NCBI GenBank assembly: GCA_007844125.1
Contig: CM017559.1
Location: 33,695,363 to 33,759,362 of the forward strand
DNA: 64,000 bases
Direction: 5' to 3'
Source of the DNA: Sinonovacula constricta
Taxonomy: Eukaryota > Mollusca > Bivalvia > Cardiida > Solecurtidae
Numbering within the stretch: the stretch's first letter is position 1; each line of letters opens with the position of its first letter. Under the pieces are notes generated by a model that had not been told where the DNA came from, ran no database searches, and saw only the letters and a program-made list of their open reading frames with translations. The position numbers and the translations under genes are program-made. This document shows, piece by piece, positions 1-10,082 of the stretch.

Positions 1-194
1 AGGTAATTATGACCCTTACATTAACGTGCTCAAGTGTCGATGAACATTTATATTGTATCATAAAAATATCAGACCCTAGACAGACAATTTCGTTACAATG
101 CATCTAAGAGGATGCTTATCTTTTAAAACTATGGAGTGTGGCAAATTTTATGTGAACAGGATGCAGGATGCACATGTAGATTTTTCACTGAACA

Positions 195-475
195 AGAGTT
201 GTAGAACTAGAGTTACAGAGAACTAGAGTTGGAAAGAACTAGAGTTGTAATGAACTAGAGTTATGGAAAACTAGGGTTGTAAAAAAAACAAGAGTTATAG
301 AGAACTAGTGTTATAGAGAACTAGAGTTAAAGAGAACTAGGGTAGAGAACTAGAGTTATAGAGAACTAGAGTTATAGAGAACAAGAATTGTAAAGAACTG
401 GGGTTGTAGATAACTAGAGAAAAGTGATGAAGTTCCAAAGAACTAGTGCTCAAGAAGACATGAGATCTGGTGAAA
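195..475 (+). repeat. 16-bp tandem array (gaactagagttgtaga), left copy
   Basis: About 17 units of a 16-bp repeat (gaactagagttgtaga and variants) precede a distinctive 3' flank with gaagttccaaagaactagtg and agatctggtgaaatcaagg. The same repeat and flank recur at 8955-9945. On both sides of this array stands a copy of another ~68-bp segment (118-187 and 534-600, sharing cttttaaaactat and gtgtggcaaattttatg), so the array is bracketed by direct repeats. Confidence 0.85.
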
Positions 476-639
476 TCAAGGTAAAGTTTGTTGTGTTAGC
501 TAAAAAACCTCCTTTAAATCCAAGAGGTTGCTTAGCTTTTAAAACTATAGTGTGTGGCAAATTTTATGCGAACATGATGCACATGTAGATTATTCACTGC
601 TTATTTAGTAGTCAATTGTTATTGTCTTGGTTTGTCTTT

Positions 640-829
640 TCTTTTTTTTTTTGAAATACGCAGCGACCAATTATGATCATTATCGCAATGTCCAGCTGTT
701 TGGTAGGGGAAGATCCCAAATAAATGTCTGGGTAGAACCACTGGTGCATCGCAGGTCAGCTGAAAGACCTGACATTAAGTCCTTCACCCCAAACAGGACT
801 CGAACCCATGCAGTGAGAGGCTAAGCAGA
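640..829 (-). mobile_element. SINE-A1 copy, 5'-truncated
   Basis: Read on the minus strand this has the SINE-A1 layout: the B box of a tRNA-like head (gggttcgagtcctg), then the body with cttccagctgacc-, ggttctaccc- and tgtctgggg-like motifs. It ends in gatcataattggtcgctgcg and an A-rich tail (the T-run at 644-652 on the + strand). The A-box part of the head is missing. Confidence 0.75.
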
Positions 830-934
830 CAAATTTTGTTTATCTTCTGTTGCATAGCATAAATTCAGTTTTGAACTGTTTTGCACCGAATAAATTGTTT
901 TTTTGGTGATATTGTGGTTTAATAAATTACTTCA

Positions 935-1250
935 GGTGTTATTCAAGTCCCGGTTGGTGGAGAGATCTTTCATATGAGGAGGTTTTCTGGGTAACATGCA
1001 TACATGTGAACTTTTGCTGAGGCCAAAGAGGAAGAGTTTCTTTTGCAAAGCGGGAGATTTGTTATTTTCATATAATAAAGAAGGAAGTAACCTGATTCCA
1101 AGTTGGAAGATTTCTGAAAATGTGTAAAACATACTTTATTTTCAAATAATATTGAACCTTAAAAGAGGGAGTCTCCCTCCAAAAGCGGGAGAGTTCACAT
1201 GTATGAACATGCAGTGTGCTGGTGGTTCTACCCAGGCATAAGTCTGTGGC
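935..1250 (+). mobile_element. SINE-A2 copy split by a MITE-2 insertion
   Basis: A SINE-A2 head remnant (caagtcccggttgg, then gatctttcat.tgaggaggtttt) stops at 998. A 207-bp MITE-2 follows, and the SINE body resumes at 1206 (gcagtgtgctggtggttcta). A 6-bp AACATG is duplicated on the two sides of the MITE. The tail of this SINE is tandemly repeated to 1690. Confidence 0.75.
999..1205. mobile_element. MITE-2 copy 1 (CATACATGTGAAC ends, 6-bp TSD)
   Basis: The termini catacatgtgaactttt and gagagttcacatgtatg form a near-perfect 16-bp inverted repeat. AACATG (993-998 and 1206-1211) flanks both ends. The host SINE-A2 sequence is continuous across the insertion. Internal sequence (gggagatttgttatttt) is shared with copies at 6349 and 37968. 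There is no coding capacity, so it is a non-autonomous DNA element of unassigned superfamily. Confidence 0.85.
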
Positions 1251-1690
1251 CTTCCTCCGCCAATAATTAGCTGGCTGTCACCAGTATGACCATAGTTATG
1301 TTGATGCAATGTAACAAAAGCAAAAGCAAAAACTTTGTGGGGTCTTCCTCCACCAATAATTAGCTGGCTGTAATGTAAGTTTGAAGTTCTTGGGATCACC
1401 AATATGACCATAATTGTGTCGGTGCAAAGTAATAAAAGCAAAAGCAAAATATTCTTGGGTCTTTCTCCACCAATAATAAGCTGAACAACACCAGTATAAC
1501 CATAATTTTGTCGGTGCAATGTAATAAAAGCAAAAGCAAAATATTCTTGGGTCTTCCTCCATCAATAATTAGCTGAACATCACCAGAAAAACCATAATTT
1601 TGTTGGTGCAATGTAATAAAAGCAAAAGCAAAATATTTTTGGGTCTTCCTCCACCAATAATTAGCTAAACGTCACCAGTATGACCATATG
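1245..1690 (+). repeat. 92-bp tandem array made from a SINE-A2 tail
   Basis: Five copies of the SINE-A2 3' part (gggtcttcctccaccaataa, then gaccataattttgt and aaaagcaaaagcaaaat) follow in a row. The ggtcttcct motif recurs at 1341, 1458, 1550 and 1642, so the later units are 92 bp. The earlier spacing is longer because of a 24-27 bp insert (taagtttgaagttcttggga) that also occurs at 2396-2416. Confidence 0.82.
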
Positions 1691-2700
1691 TGGCAATGAT
1701 ATGTAATAAAAAAACAAACACACACACACAAAACAAACCCAGGTGTTATTATAACTGGTAAACAGACAAAACCTAAGAGAATTGATGTGTATATTGTTAA
1801 AACACCAAGTAATTGTAATTAACCTATTTCTTCTTTGTGAGAAAAGTTTTATTTCCCAGGTTTCCTGTGAAAGGTTAGAGGGTCTGGGATATCCTTTTCA
1901 ATAGAAATCATTTTTATTTATATTTAGTGAAAAGTAAGAAAGTCAACAATATGTAATATGATATGTACAAAAAACTCTGGCTTTGTAGCATTTTGATATA
2001 TTACATATTAAATAAATTGTAAAAGAGCCCTAAAACATACACACACACCAAATCAAATATAACCATGTTGCCTTTTGATGAAAAAAAATGTAATAAACAT
2101 CTACATCCCACACAAATGTATGCATGATAAACATGGCAAAACTTGCAGTTTGCTTCAATCCATGGTGGTTTTGTAGCTTTGATAATTGTTCTGGGAGTGT
2201 TTTCATGTAACGAACCTTTAATATTCTGTAATATAAATGCCCCGAAATTAGTCCCTCACTTAGCATTCTCAAACTTTGGGTAATTGTTTGAAAGTAAAAT
2301 TGCACATTTTGGAGATTGAAATTTCATTTTATTTCCTGATATTAAGCAATATTGAATGCAATTTAGTTCATGAGAATGGTTAAAACTTTTAAATGTAAGT
2401 TTGAAGTTCTTGGGATCCTAAATATGCAATCAGAATCAACTAATACCAGATTTGACCTTGTGTTTCCAGGCACAGGGTTTGTATCAGTCTGCAAACAATT
2501 TGTAGTTTTTATTGTTTAACAATAAAACAGTTCTCATTTAGGAGCAAAAAAGAGTACCTTTTTTGTTCATTAGCTGTACTACTGCAAAGAAAACTATAAA
2601 TACCATAAATAATAATAGTGGAAGCTACATGTCATACACCTTAGAATTAGCCTTGAACAGTAAAATTAGGTATTGCCTACTGTCATTGCTGTTATGGTTA
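1691..2700. other. AT-rich stretch without a recognised gene
   Basis: No splice-bounded coding segment or known repeat was recognised. Only a short copy (2394-2416) of the sequence inserted in the neighbouring SINE-tail array stands out. Open frames here are short and unlike known proteins. Confidence 0.5.
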
Positions 2701-2701
2701 G

Positions 2702-4438
2702 TTGATTCTGGTTGATTCATGGAAAGAGGGTGATTCTAGTTGTGGTAAGTTGATTCTGGTTGAGTCATGGAAAGAGGGTGATTCTGGTTGTGGTAAGTTG
2801 ATTCTGGTTGAGTCATGTGACTTGTGTGATTCTGGTTATGGTAAGTTGATTCTGGTTGAGTCATGTGACTTGTGTGATTCTGGTTGTGGTAAGTTGATTC
2901 TGGTTGAGTCATGTGAATAGTGTGATTCTGGTTAGGGTAAGTTGATTCTGGTTGAGTCATGTGAATTGTGTGATTCTGGTTGTGGTAAGTTGATTCTGGT
3001 TGAGTCATGTGAATAGTGTGATTCTGGTTAGGGTAAGTTGATTCTGGTTGAGTCATGGAAAGAGGGTGATTCTGGTTGTGGTAAGTTGATTCTGGTTGAG
3101 TCATGTGAATTGTGTGATTCTGGTTGTGGTAAGTTGATTCTGGTTGAGTCATGTGAATATTGTGATTCTGGTTATGGTAAGTTGATTCTGGTTGAGTCAT
3201 GTGAATATTGTGATTCTGGTTGTGGAAAGTTGATTCTGGTTGAGTCATGTGAATATTGTGATTCTGGTTGTGGAAAGTTGATTCTGGTTGATTCATGGAA
3301 AGAGGGTGATTCTGGTTGTGGTAAGTTGATTCTGGTTGAGTCATGTGAATTGTGTGATTCTGGTTGTGGTAAGTTGATTCTGGTTGATTCATGGAAAGAG
3401 GGTGATTCTGGTTATGGTAAGTTGATTCTGGTTGAGTCATGTGACTTGTGTGATTCTGGTTATGGTAAGTTGATTCTGGTTGATTCATGGAAAGAGGGTG
3501 ATTCTGGTTATGGTAAGTTGATTCTGGTTGAGTCATGTGACTTGTGTGATTCTGGTTAGGGTAAGTTGATTCTGGTTGATTCATGGAAAGAGGGTGATTC
3601 TGGTTGTGGTAAGTTGATTCTGGTTGAGTCATGTGAATTGTGTGATTCTGGTTGTGGTAAGTTGATTCTGGTTGATTCATGGAAAGAGGGTGATTCTGGT
3701 TATGGTAAGTTGATTCTGGTTGAGTCATGTGACTTGTGTGATTCTGGTTATGGTAAGTTGATTCTGGTTGATTCATGGAAAGAGGGTGGTTCTGGTTATG
3801 GTAAGTTGATTCTGGTTGATTCATGGAAAGAGGGTGATTCTGGTTATGGTTAGTTGATTCTGGTTGATTCATGGAAAGAGGGTGATTCTGGTTGTGGTAA
3901 GTTGATTCTGGTTGGGTCATGTGACTTGTGTGATTCTGGTTATGGTAAGTTGATTCTGGTTGATTCATGGAAAGAGGGTGATTCTGGTTGTGGTAAGTTG
4001 ATTCTGGTTGAGTCATGTAAATTGTGTGATTCTGGTTATGGTAAGTTGATTCTGGTTGAGTCATGTGACTTGTGTGATTCTGGTTATGGTCAGTTGATTC
4101 TGGTTGAGTCATGTGAATTGTGTGATTCTGGTTGTGGTAAGTTGATTCTGGTTGAGTCATATGACTTGTGTGATTCTGGTTATGGTTAGTTGATTCTGGT
4201 TGAGTCATGTGAATTGTGTGATTCTGGTTATGGTCAGTTGATTCTGGTTGAGTAATGTGAATTGTGTGATTCTGGTTATGGTAAGTTGATTCAGGTTGAG
4301 TCATGTGACTTGTGTGATTCTGGTTATGGTAAGTTGATTCTGCTTGAGTCATGTTAATTGTGTGATTCTGGTTGTGGTAAGTTGATTCTGGTTGAGTCAT
4401 GTGAATTGTGTGATTCTGGTTATGGTAAGTTGATTCGG
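2702..4438 (+). repeat. 48-bp minisatellite with a GGTAAGTTGATTCTGG core
   Basis: About 36 units of 48 bp share ggtaagttgattctggttga, followed by one of a few variant middles (ttcatggaaagaggg, gtcatgtgacttgtg, gtcatgtgaattgtg). Since 48 is a multiple of 3, long frames stay open: 570 codons on the minus strand (16-residue Asn/His/Gln-rich repeat) and pieces on the plus strand. The minus frame starts with an ATG supplied by the neighbouring SINE. It is treated as a satellite, not a gene. Most units contain GGTAAGT, a match to the consensus 5' splice site. Confidence 0.92.
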
Positions 4439-4620
4439 AGGCGCCCATGGCATAGTGGTTGAGTCGCCAATTTGTAACTCCTCTTTATGCGGGAAAGGTG
4501 ACATGCGGTGGTTCTACTCATTTGTCTGATGTCTTTTTCTACCAAATAGTTGGACATCACTGTAGTGATCATAATTGGTCGCTGAAATATATTTTAAAAC
4601 AAAACAACAATAAAAACAAA
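4439..4620 (+). mobile_element. SINE-A1 inserted in the 48-bp array
   Basis: The head ggcgcccatggcatagtggt, a shortened middle and the tail gatcataattggtcgctg plus an A-rich end mark a SINE-A1 with an internal deletion of the B-box region. The array sequence atggtaagttgattc stands directly before it (ending 4436) and directly after it (4619-4633), followed by a decayed array remnant to about 4670. This fits a 15-bp target duplication, although the target is itself repetitive. Confidence 0.8.
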
Positions 4621-4670
4621 TGGTAAGTTGATTCTGGTCGATTTATATAAAAATGGGGATTCTGGTAAAA

Positions 4671-5480
4671 GTGCTGATGGTTTTGAGATGATATCTTCCT
4701 GGTTCGACTTAGAAAAGATACAATGTATATTCATTGAATTACTGGCAGTTACGAAATAAAACTTGTAAATTTTAAGTTCTGTATTGCATGTGCAATGTTT
4801 GACAAATTATTCTTACAACAATACTTTTTCAAAATGTCAACCATTAAAACAGAATTCTCTGCTCAGTTGGTCTGTATATTTTGTTTCTTGGAAGATTTCC
4901 TTTACTATTTAGCTTGAAAGCTTAGTCTGTTTATTTAAGACAAGTTCAGAGTGAAACCATATTGAAATGGTCCAATGGGAATCCCTCTAAACTATTTAAC
5001 TGGTTGTCTGAGTTTCGAAACTGATTTAAAACTAGGACATGGTTTGTTTTTGTTCTTGCTTTCTCACCAATGAGAATGAAAAATGAGATTTTCTAAACCA
5101 AATCCCTGATGCAGTAATGTCGCAGAATTGAAGCCTGTGTTGTATTGACAGAAGCGAAGTGCAGAACAGGAAACAAAACATAGCTAGATTGAACACTGAA
5201 CTACTTAATATGCATTGTGCAGTTGATGGTTTTCTCACTTTTGTTTCGTGTAACTAAACACCACGGGTAATAATTATCCTATTTTTCTTTCATTGTTAGA
5301 GAAATAAACAATTGCCCTATATAGACTGTTCTGTTTTGTTTGTTTGTATTGGAATTTTAACTTTCCTTTTGCCTTTTTTAGGGGGAGAGGGATTGGAGGA
5401 TATTCATTTTACATGTACATGCACATTTATTATTTATTTCTTGGTGTGTGTCTGCTACTTTCACTTAAAATAGCTTTACT
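4671..5480. other. stretch without a recognised gene or repeat
   Basis: No feature was recognised. Short open frames are present but have no recognisable domains or paired splice sites. Confidence 0.45.
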
Positions 5481-5487
5481 GTTTACC

Positions 5488-5660
5488 TTGTGTTGTCGTC
5501 ACAGCGATGTTCAGCTATTTTGGGTGAAGGAAGACCCCAGACAAATAGCTGGGTTGAACCATCGATGTATCAAAGGTCAGCTAGAAGACCTTTCATCATG
5601 AACCTTGCCCCTGGAAAAGACCTGAACCAATGTAGTCAAGTGCCGAGGTGTCCGAAGAGT
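5488..5660 (-). mobile_element. SINE-A1 fragment
   Basis: Minus-strand SINE-A1 body (revcomp of gttcagctattttgg, gaaggaagaccccagacaaa, ggtcagctagaagacc), ending in a degraded head near 5655. It is immediately followed by a same-region SINE-B on the other strand. Confidence 0.7.
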
Positions 5661-5727
5661 AACACCTACCCCTCGACGACGATACTTATTTTTTTTAACA
5701 TAGCACTGACACATGTACATTTAATAT

Positions 5728-6027
5728 TGGCAATGTGTAGATCCAGGTACGGGAAGCCCCAGGTTTGATTCTGGACTACGACATACCAAAGTCATTAAAA
5801 ATGGTAGTGGTATAGCTCCCTTGCTGATGCTCAAGCAAAAATAAAGGTAGTTTCTCGACTGTTTGACCCTGTTCCAGGATAATGTGACTGTGTGTGGTAT
5901 CCTGCCAGGTGTTCACGGCATCCTATAAACAGTGAAGGCAGCACTATATCTGTCTTAAGAAGACAGTCTCCAGATAACTGAAATACTGTTGGTGAGATGA
6001 TAAACCCAATAAACATACAAACAATGC
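5728..6027 (+). mobile_element. SINE-B copy, 5'-truncated
   Basis: It carries ccaggtacgggaagcccc, a decayed B box (ggtttgattctgg), the body motifs cataccaaagtcattaaaaa and ggtgttcacggcat, and the 3' end ataactgaaatactgttggt followed by ataaacccaataaac. The first ~30 bases of the tRNA-like head are missing. Confidence 0.8.
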
Positions 6028-6039
6028 TTCGATAAATAT

Positions 6040-6190
6040 TGGAGGAAACCCCAGAGATGTCTGGGTAGAACCACTGACACACCCAAGGACAGCTGGAAGA
6101 CCTCCCCACATGAAAATTCTTGCCATGACTGTGACTCAAACTCCAGCAGCAAGGTGCATTTCTAACCCCTCTGCCACTACTTTGCATTTA
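6040..6190 (-). mobile_element. SINE-A fragment
   Basis: On the minus strand it shows the SINE-A body (reverse complement of atgtctgggtagaaccactg and agctggaagacctcccca) and part of the head. It lies tail-to-tail against the SINE-B at 5728-6027. Confidence 0.65.
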
Positions 6191-6348
6191 AAGCATTAAT
6201 TAATATTCAATCATTTTAAAATCATTATAATTGTGCATTTACCTTGATTGTAATGGTCGAGATAGAATCAAAATTGCTGATAAGAGGTTTGTGTTAATCA
6301 GAGGTGCATTTTTGGAGAGGTTATACTGTATTTGATTTCTAACTTAAA

Positions 6349-6555
6349 CATACATGTGAACTTTTTCAGAGGCCAAAGTGAGAGACTTTTACTTGTAAAG
6401 TGGGAGATTTGCTATTTTCATATTAACAAATAAGGAAGATATCAGTTTCCAAGGAGGGAGATTTCTGAAAAAGTGTATAATACCCCTCATTTTCAAATAA
6501 ATTTTGAATCTTAAAAGAGGAAGTCTTGCCTCAAAAGCGAGAGTTCACATATGAG
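6349..6555. mobile_element. MITE-2 copy 2
   Basis: Begins catacatgtgaac and ends gagttcacatatgag; the interior matches the copy at 999 (aaagtgggagatttgctatt, ttccaaggagggagattt). CTTAAA flanks both sides (6343-6348 and 6556-6561), again a 6-bp duplication. Confidence 0.8.
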
Positions 6556-6561
6556 CTTAAA

Positions 6562-7033
6562 GGCTTTTTGATTATGACCTCAGATTCCAGCTGCAGAACC
6601 TTGCAGTCCAGAACCCCAGTATTTTAACCACTTTCCAACAGACTTTAGGACTCCAAACCAACTGTTTAATGTTCATGGCATGTCTGTATTTGTATTTTAA
6701 TGGTCTATGATTAAGGAAGCCTTTGATGTCTGCAAACACCTTCTCTTGCCTTTCATGTTTAAAGTGCTTGGTAAATTTCAAAGCTGCATATCAATGGACC
6801 ATTACAGGTACATTGTGGACATTCTGCCAGCTTTTGAGCCGAAAGTCCTGTTTAATGTTGCTCTTTATTTATTTGTTCAAGCTGACAACTTTCAGCCTAT
6901 AAACCCATGGCTGCTGTAAAAATGTCAAATAGCTGCATAAAAGACATTCAGCGAGGTTTTCAGTTTGACATCATGTTCATTTATTTGTTTTTCTCTCTGT
7001 AATTTTAACAGGAGCTTCATGTCATATCTGGTA
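6562..7033. other. stretch without a recognised gene
   Basis: Nothing recognisable. Overlapping open frames of 69 and 70 codons on opposite strands have no known motif. Confidence 0.4.
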
Positions 7034-7114
7034 TTAAAGGTGGTATCTTACAGTCTGCCTTTATCAAATACAATAAATTATATATTATCCATGTTGTGGG
7101 TAATTTGAGCATAA

Positions 7115-7366
7115 GGGTGCGCTCGTGGCGTAGTGGTAGAGTTGCCGATTTGCAACTCCTCTGACTGCTTAGCCTCTCACTGCCTGGGTTCGAGTCCTGG
7201 TTGGGGCAAAGGACTTAATGTGGCAAGGTCTTCCAGCTGACTTGCGATGCGGCAGTGGTTTTACCCAGACATTTGTCTGGGGTCTTCCTCCACTAAATAA
7301 CTCAATGTCGCTATAATGATCATAATTGGTCACTGTGATGACTTGTGTTTCCAAAACAAAACAAAC
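7115..7366 (+). mobile_element. SINE-A1, full length, inside MITE-1
   Basis: Complete head with A-box-like tggcgtagtggtagagt and B box gggttcgagtcctgg, then body and tail (gatcataattggtcactg, caaaacaaaacaaac). A 13-bp target duplication aatttg(a/g)gcataa stands at 7102-7114 and 7367-7379. The surrounding DNA is MITE-1 interior, so the SINE is younger than the MITE. Confidence 0.88.
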
Positions 7367-7539
7367 AATTTGGGCATAATTCTTTAATAAATTCTTAAAT
7401 AAGTAAAGACAATTTAAACACTTCCTCAGCTGTTAGACAATATTAAAGGAGAAAAAAGGCTGTACATGTAGATGTTCATTTTTTTCGAATCAATAAATAA
7501 GCACATAGGGGATTTCTATGTAAAATATATATTAACATC

Positions 7540-8145
7540 AAAGCATATTGCTCAGATGGTGATATCAACATAAAAGCATATTGCTCAGATGGGGATATCA
7601 ATTTCAAAGCAAATTGCTCAGTTGGTGATATCAATATCAAAGCATATTGCTCAGATGTTGATATCAACATAAAAGCATATTGCTCAGATTGAGATATCAA
7701 TATCAAAGCATATTGCTCAGATGTTGATATCAATATCAAAACATATTGCTCAGTTGGTGATATCAACATCAAAGCAAATTGCTCAGTGGGTGATATCAAT
7801 ATCAACGCATATTGCTCAGTTGGTGATATCAACACCAAAGCATATTGCTCAGATGTTGATATTAATATCAAAGCATATTGCTCAGATGTTGATATAAATA
7901 TCAAAGCATATTGCTCAGATGTTAATATCAATATCAAAGCATATTGCTCAGATGTTGATATCAATATCAAAGCATATTGCTCAGATGTTGATATCAATAT
8001 CAAAGCATATTGCTCAGATGTTAATATCAATATCAAAGCATATTGCTCAGATGTTGATATCAATATAAAAGTATATTGCTCAGAAGTTGATATCAATATA
8101 AAAGTATATTGCTCAGATGGTGATATCAACATCAAAACATACTGA
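7540..8145 (+). repeat. 33-bp satellite derived from MITE-1 interior
   Basis: About 18 units of 33 bp (gatgttgatatcaatatcaa, agcatattgctca). The unit aligns to the MITE-1 segment around gatatcaacatcagagc, ggattacccgg. As 33 is a multiple of 3, an open frame of 266 codons exists on the minus strand and 119 on the plus strand. These are repeat artefacts. Confidence 0.9.
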
Positions 8146-8149
8146 TTAT

Positions 8150-8565
8150 AAAAGTAAGTGGTAATGTTGTTTCTTAGTTGAAAAATAGTTAACTGTGCAT
8201 TGTGGCTTAGGTAGGAAATTTGAAAAATAGCCAACTGTGAATTGTGGTTTAGGTAGTAAATTTGAAAAATAGGCAACTTTGATTTGTGGCTCAGGTAGGA
8301 AATTTAAAAAATAGCCAACTTTGTATTGTGGCTCAGGTGGGAAATTTAAAAAAATAGCAAACTTCGAATTGTGGCTTAGGAAGGAATATTTGAAAAATAG
8401 CCAACTGTGCATAGTGGCTTAGGTAGGAAATTTGAAAAATAGCCAACAGTGCATTGTGGCTTAGGTAGGAAATTTGAAAAATAGCCAACTTTGAATTGTG
8501 GCTCATGTAGGAAATTTAAAAAAAGCCAACTTTGAACTGTGGCTCAGGTAGGAAATACATATTTG
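8150..8565 (+). repeat. 42-bp satellite derived from MITE-1 interior
   Basis: About nine units with gaaaaatagccaactgtgc, attgtggcttaggtagg, aaattt. gaaaaatag recurs at 8180, 8222 and 8264, i.e. 42 bp. Each unit corresponds to the MITE-1 segment reading ttaaaaatagctatctctgc, then tcggataggaaat in other copies. The array lies next to the 33-bp array, in the MITE's own order. Confidence 0.88.
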
Positions 8566-8954
8566 GAATGACAAGTAGCATGCTTTGAGTCATTTTTCGC
8601 ATTGATGTAGGGCATCAATCAACAGCATTTCGCTGGATCTTTTCAGGTAACAATACTTTATCTGATTAAGAAACAAAATTTTGTTCAAAACTGCAGGATA
8701 TCATCAGTTAACACTCTCCATTATGTTCATTTTAAGTGCTTTGTAAACTACAGAGAAGCTATTTATTGGAACCACAATATGTCAGGTTCATTATCATCAT
8801 TTATCTGAAAAATGTTGGCATCAGTCTATCGATTGAATATGTGAAATGTTGCAAGTTTTATGACAATGTCAGTCTAGTTCCCAATTCTTTTATATCCTTG
8901 CTACTCAGATTACCTTTGCATGTAAAGTTTGGAACGTTTTTGACCCGAGCTATA

Positions 8955-9945
8955 GAAATTAGAGTTGTAGAGAATTAGAATTATGGGGAAGTCAAGTTCT
9001 AGGGAACTAGAGTTGAAGATTACTAGTGTTGTGGATAGCTGTAGTTGTAGAGAATCATGATTACCGAGAAATCAAGTTGTAGAGAACTAGATTTGACAAG
9101 AACTAGATTTAAAGAGAACTAGAGTTTAAGAGCACAAGAGTTGTAGAGAATTAGAGTTATAAGAATTTGAGTTGTTAAGAACTAGAGTTGTGGAGGGTTA
9201 AAGAGAATTAGAGTTGTAGAGAACTAGAGTTGTAGAACTAGAGTTATAGAGAACTAGGGTTGTAAAAAAGTAGAGTTAAAGAGAACTAGGGTCATAGAGA
9301 ACTAGAGTTATAGAGAACTAGAGTTGTAAAGAACTAGGGTTGTAAAGAACTAAAGTTTTAAAGAACTAGGGTTGTAAAGAACTAGGGTTGTAAAGAACTA
9401 GGGTTGTAGAGAACTAGGGTTGTAAAGAACTAGAGTTGTAGAGAACTAGGGTTGTAAAGAACTAGAGTTGTAGAGAACTAGAGTTGTAAAGAACTAGAGT
9501 TATAGAGAACTAGAGTTGTAAAGAACTAGAGTTATAGAGAACTAGAGTTGTAATGAACTAGAGTTATAGAGAACTAGGGTTGTAAAGAACTAGAGTTATA
9601 GAGAACTAGGGTTGTAAAGAACTAGAGTTATAGAGAACTAGGGTTGTAAAGAACTAGAGTTGTAGAGAACTAGGGTTGTAAAGAACTAAAGTTTTAAAGA
9701 ACTAGGGTTGTAAAGAACTAGGGTTGTAAAGAACTAGGGTTGTAAAGAACTAGAGTTGTAAAGAACTAGAGTTGTAAAGAACTAGAGTTGTAGAGAACTA
9801 GGGTTGTAAAGAACTACAGTTGTAGAGAACTAGGGTTGTAAAGAACTAGAGTTGTAGAGAACTAGAGAAGAGTTATGAAGTTCCAAAGAACTAGTGTTCA
9901 AGAGAACAAGAGATCTGGTGAAATCGAGGAAAACTTTGTTGTTTT
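8955..9945 (+). repeat. 16-bp tandem array (gaactagagttgtaga), right copy with flank
   Basis: About 57 units of the same 16-bp repeat seen at 195-475 end at about 9870. They are followed by the same unique-looking flank (agttccaaagaactagtg, then agatctggtgaaatcgagg, then aactttgttgt). The first few hundred bases are degenerate and the middle more uniform, with units differing at agagtt/agggtt and tagaga/taaaga. Shared flanks show that the two arrays are paralogous copies of one dispersed array, not independent expansions. Confidence 0.88.
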
Positions 9946-10002
9946 AGCTGACTCCCCCCCCCTCCCCACACCCTTCCAGCTGACCTGTGATAAGCCAAAA
10001 AC

Positions 10003-10082
10003 AAACACTTCTTGAGCTATAAAGACTTTGCAAATAGTGCAGAACCAGATTAGCCAAGGGGGTTTAACTTCCTTTAAAATAT
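10003..10082 (-). repeat. dispersed repeat F, copy 1
   Basis: The reverse complement reads ttttaaaggaagttaaaccc, then ttggctaatctgg and actatttgcaaagtc, then tatagctcaag. The same ~80 bases appear on the + strand at 20848-20930. It directly precedes a SINE-B. Confidence 0.7.

Larger units (their letters stand above)
7038..8707 (+). mobile_element. composite MITE-1 holding a SINE and two satellites
   Basis: The left end aggtggtatcttacagtctg follows TTAA (7034-7037). The right end (ctgcaggatatcatcag) precedes TTAA (8708-8711). A normal copy is about 490 bp; this one is 1670 bp because of a SINE-A1 (7115-7366), a 33-bp array and a 42-bp array. Pieces between them match MITE-1 in order: the left end, gtaagtggt, then aatgacaagtagcatg and atgtagggcatcaatcaaca. 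Both array units align to adjacent MITE-1 interior segments. Confidence 0.75.

Noticed and set aside
2736..4448. 570-codon open frame on the minus strand (16-residue Asn/His/Gln repeat)
   Set aside because: It follows the 48-bp repeat period exactly, its ATG belongs to an inserted SINE, and there are no promoter, splice or domain signals. The absence of stops is noted under findings.
7476..8276. 266-codon minus-strand frame and 119-codon plus-strand frame
   Set aside because: They lie in the 33-bp satellite derived from MITE-1.
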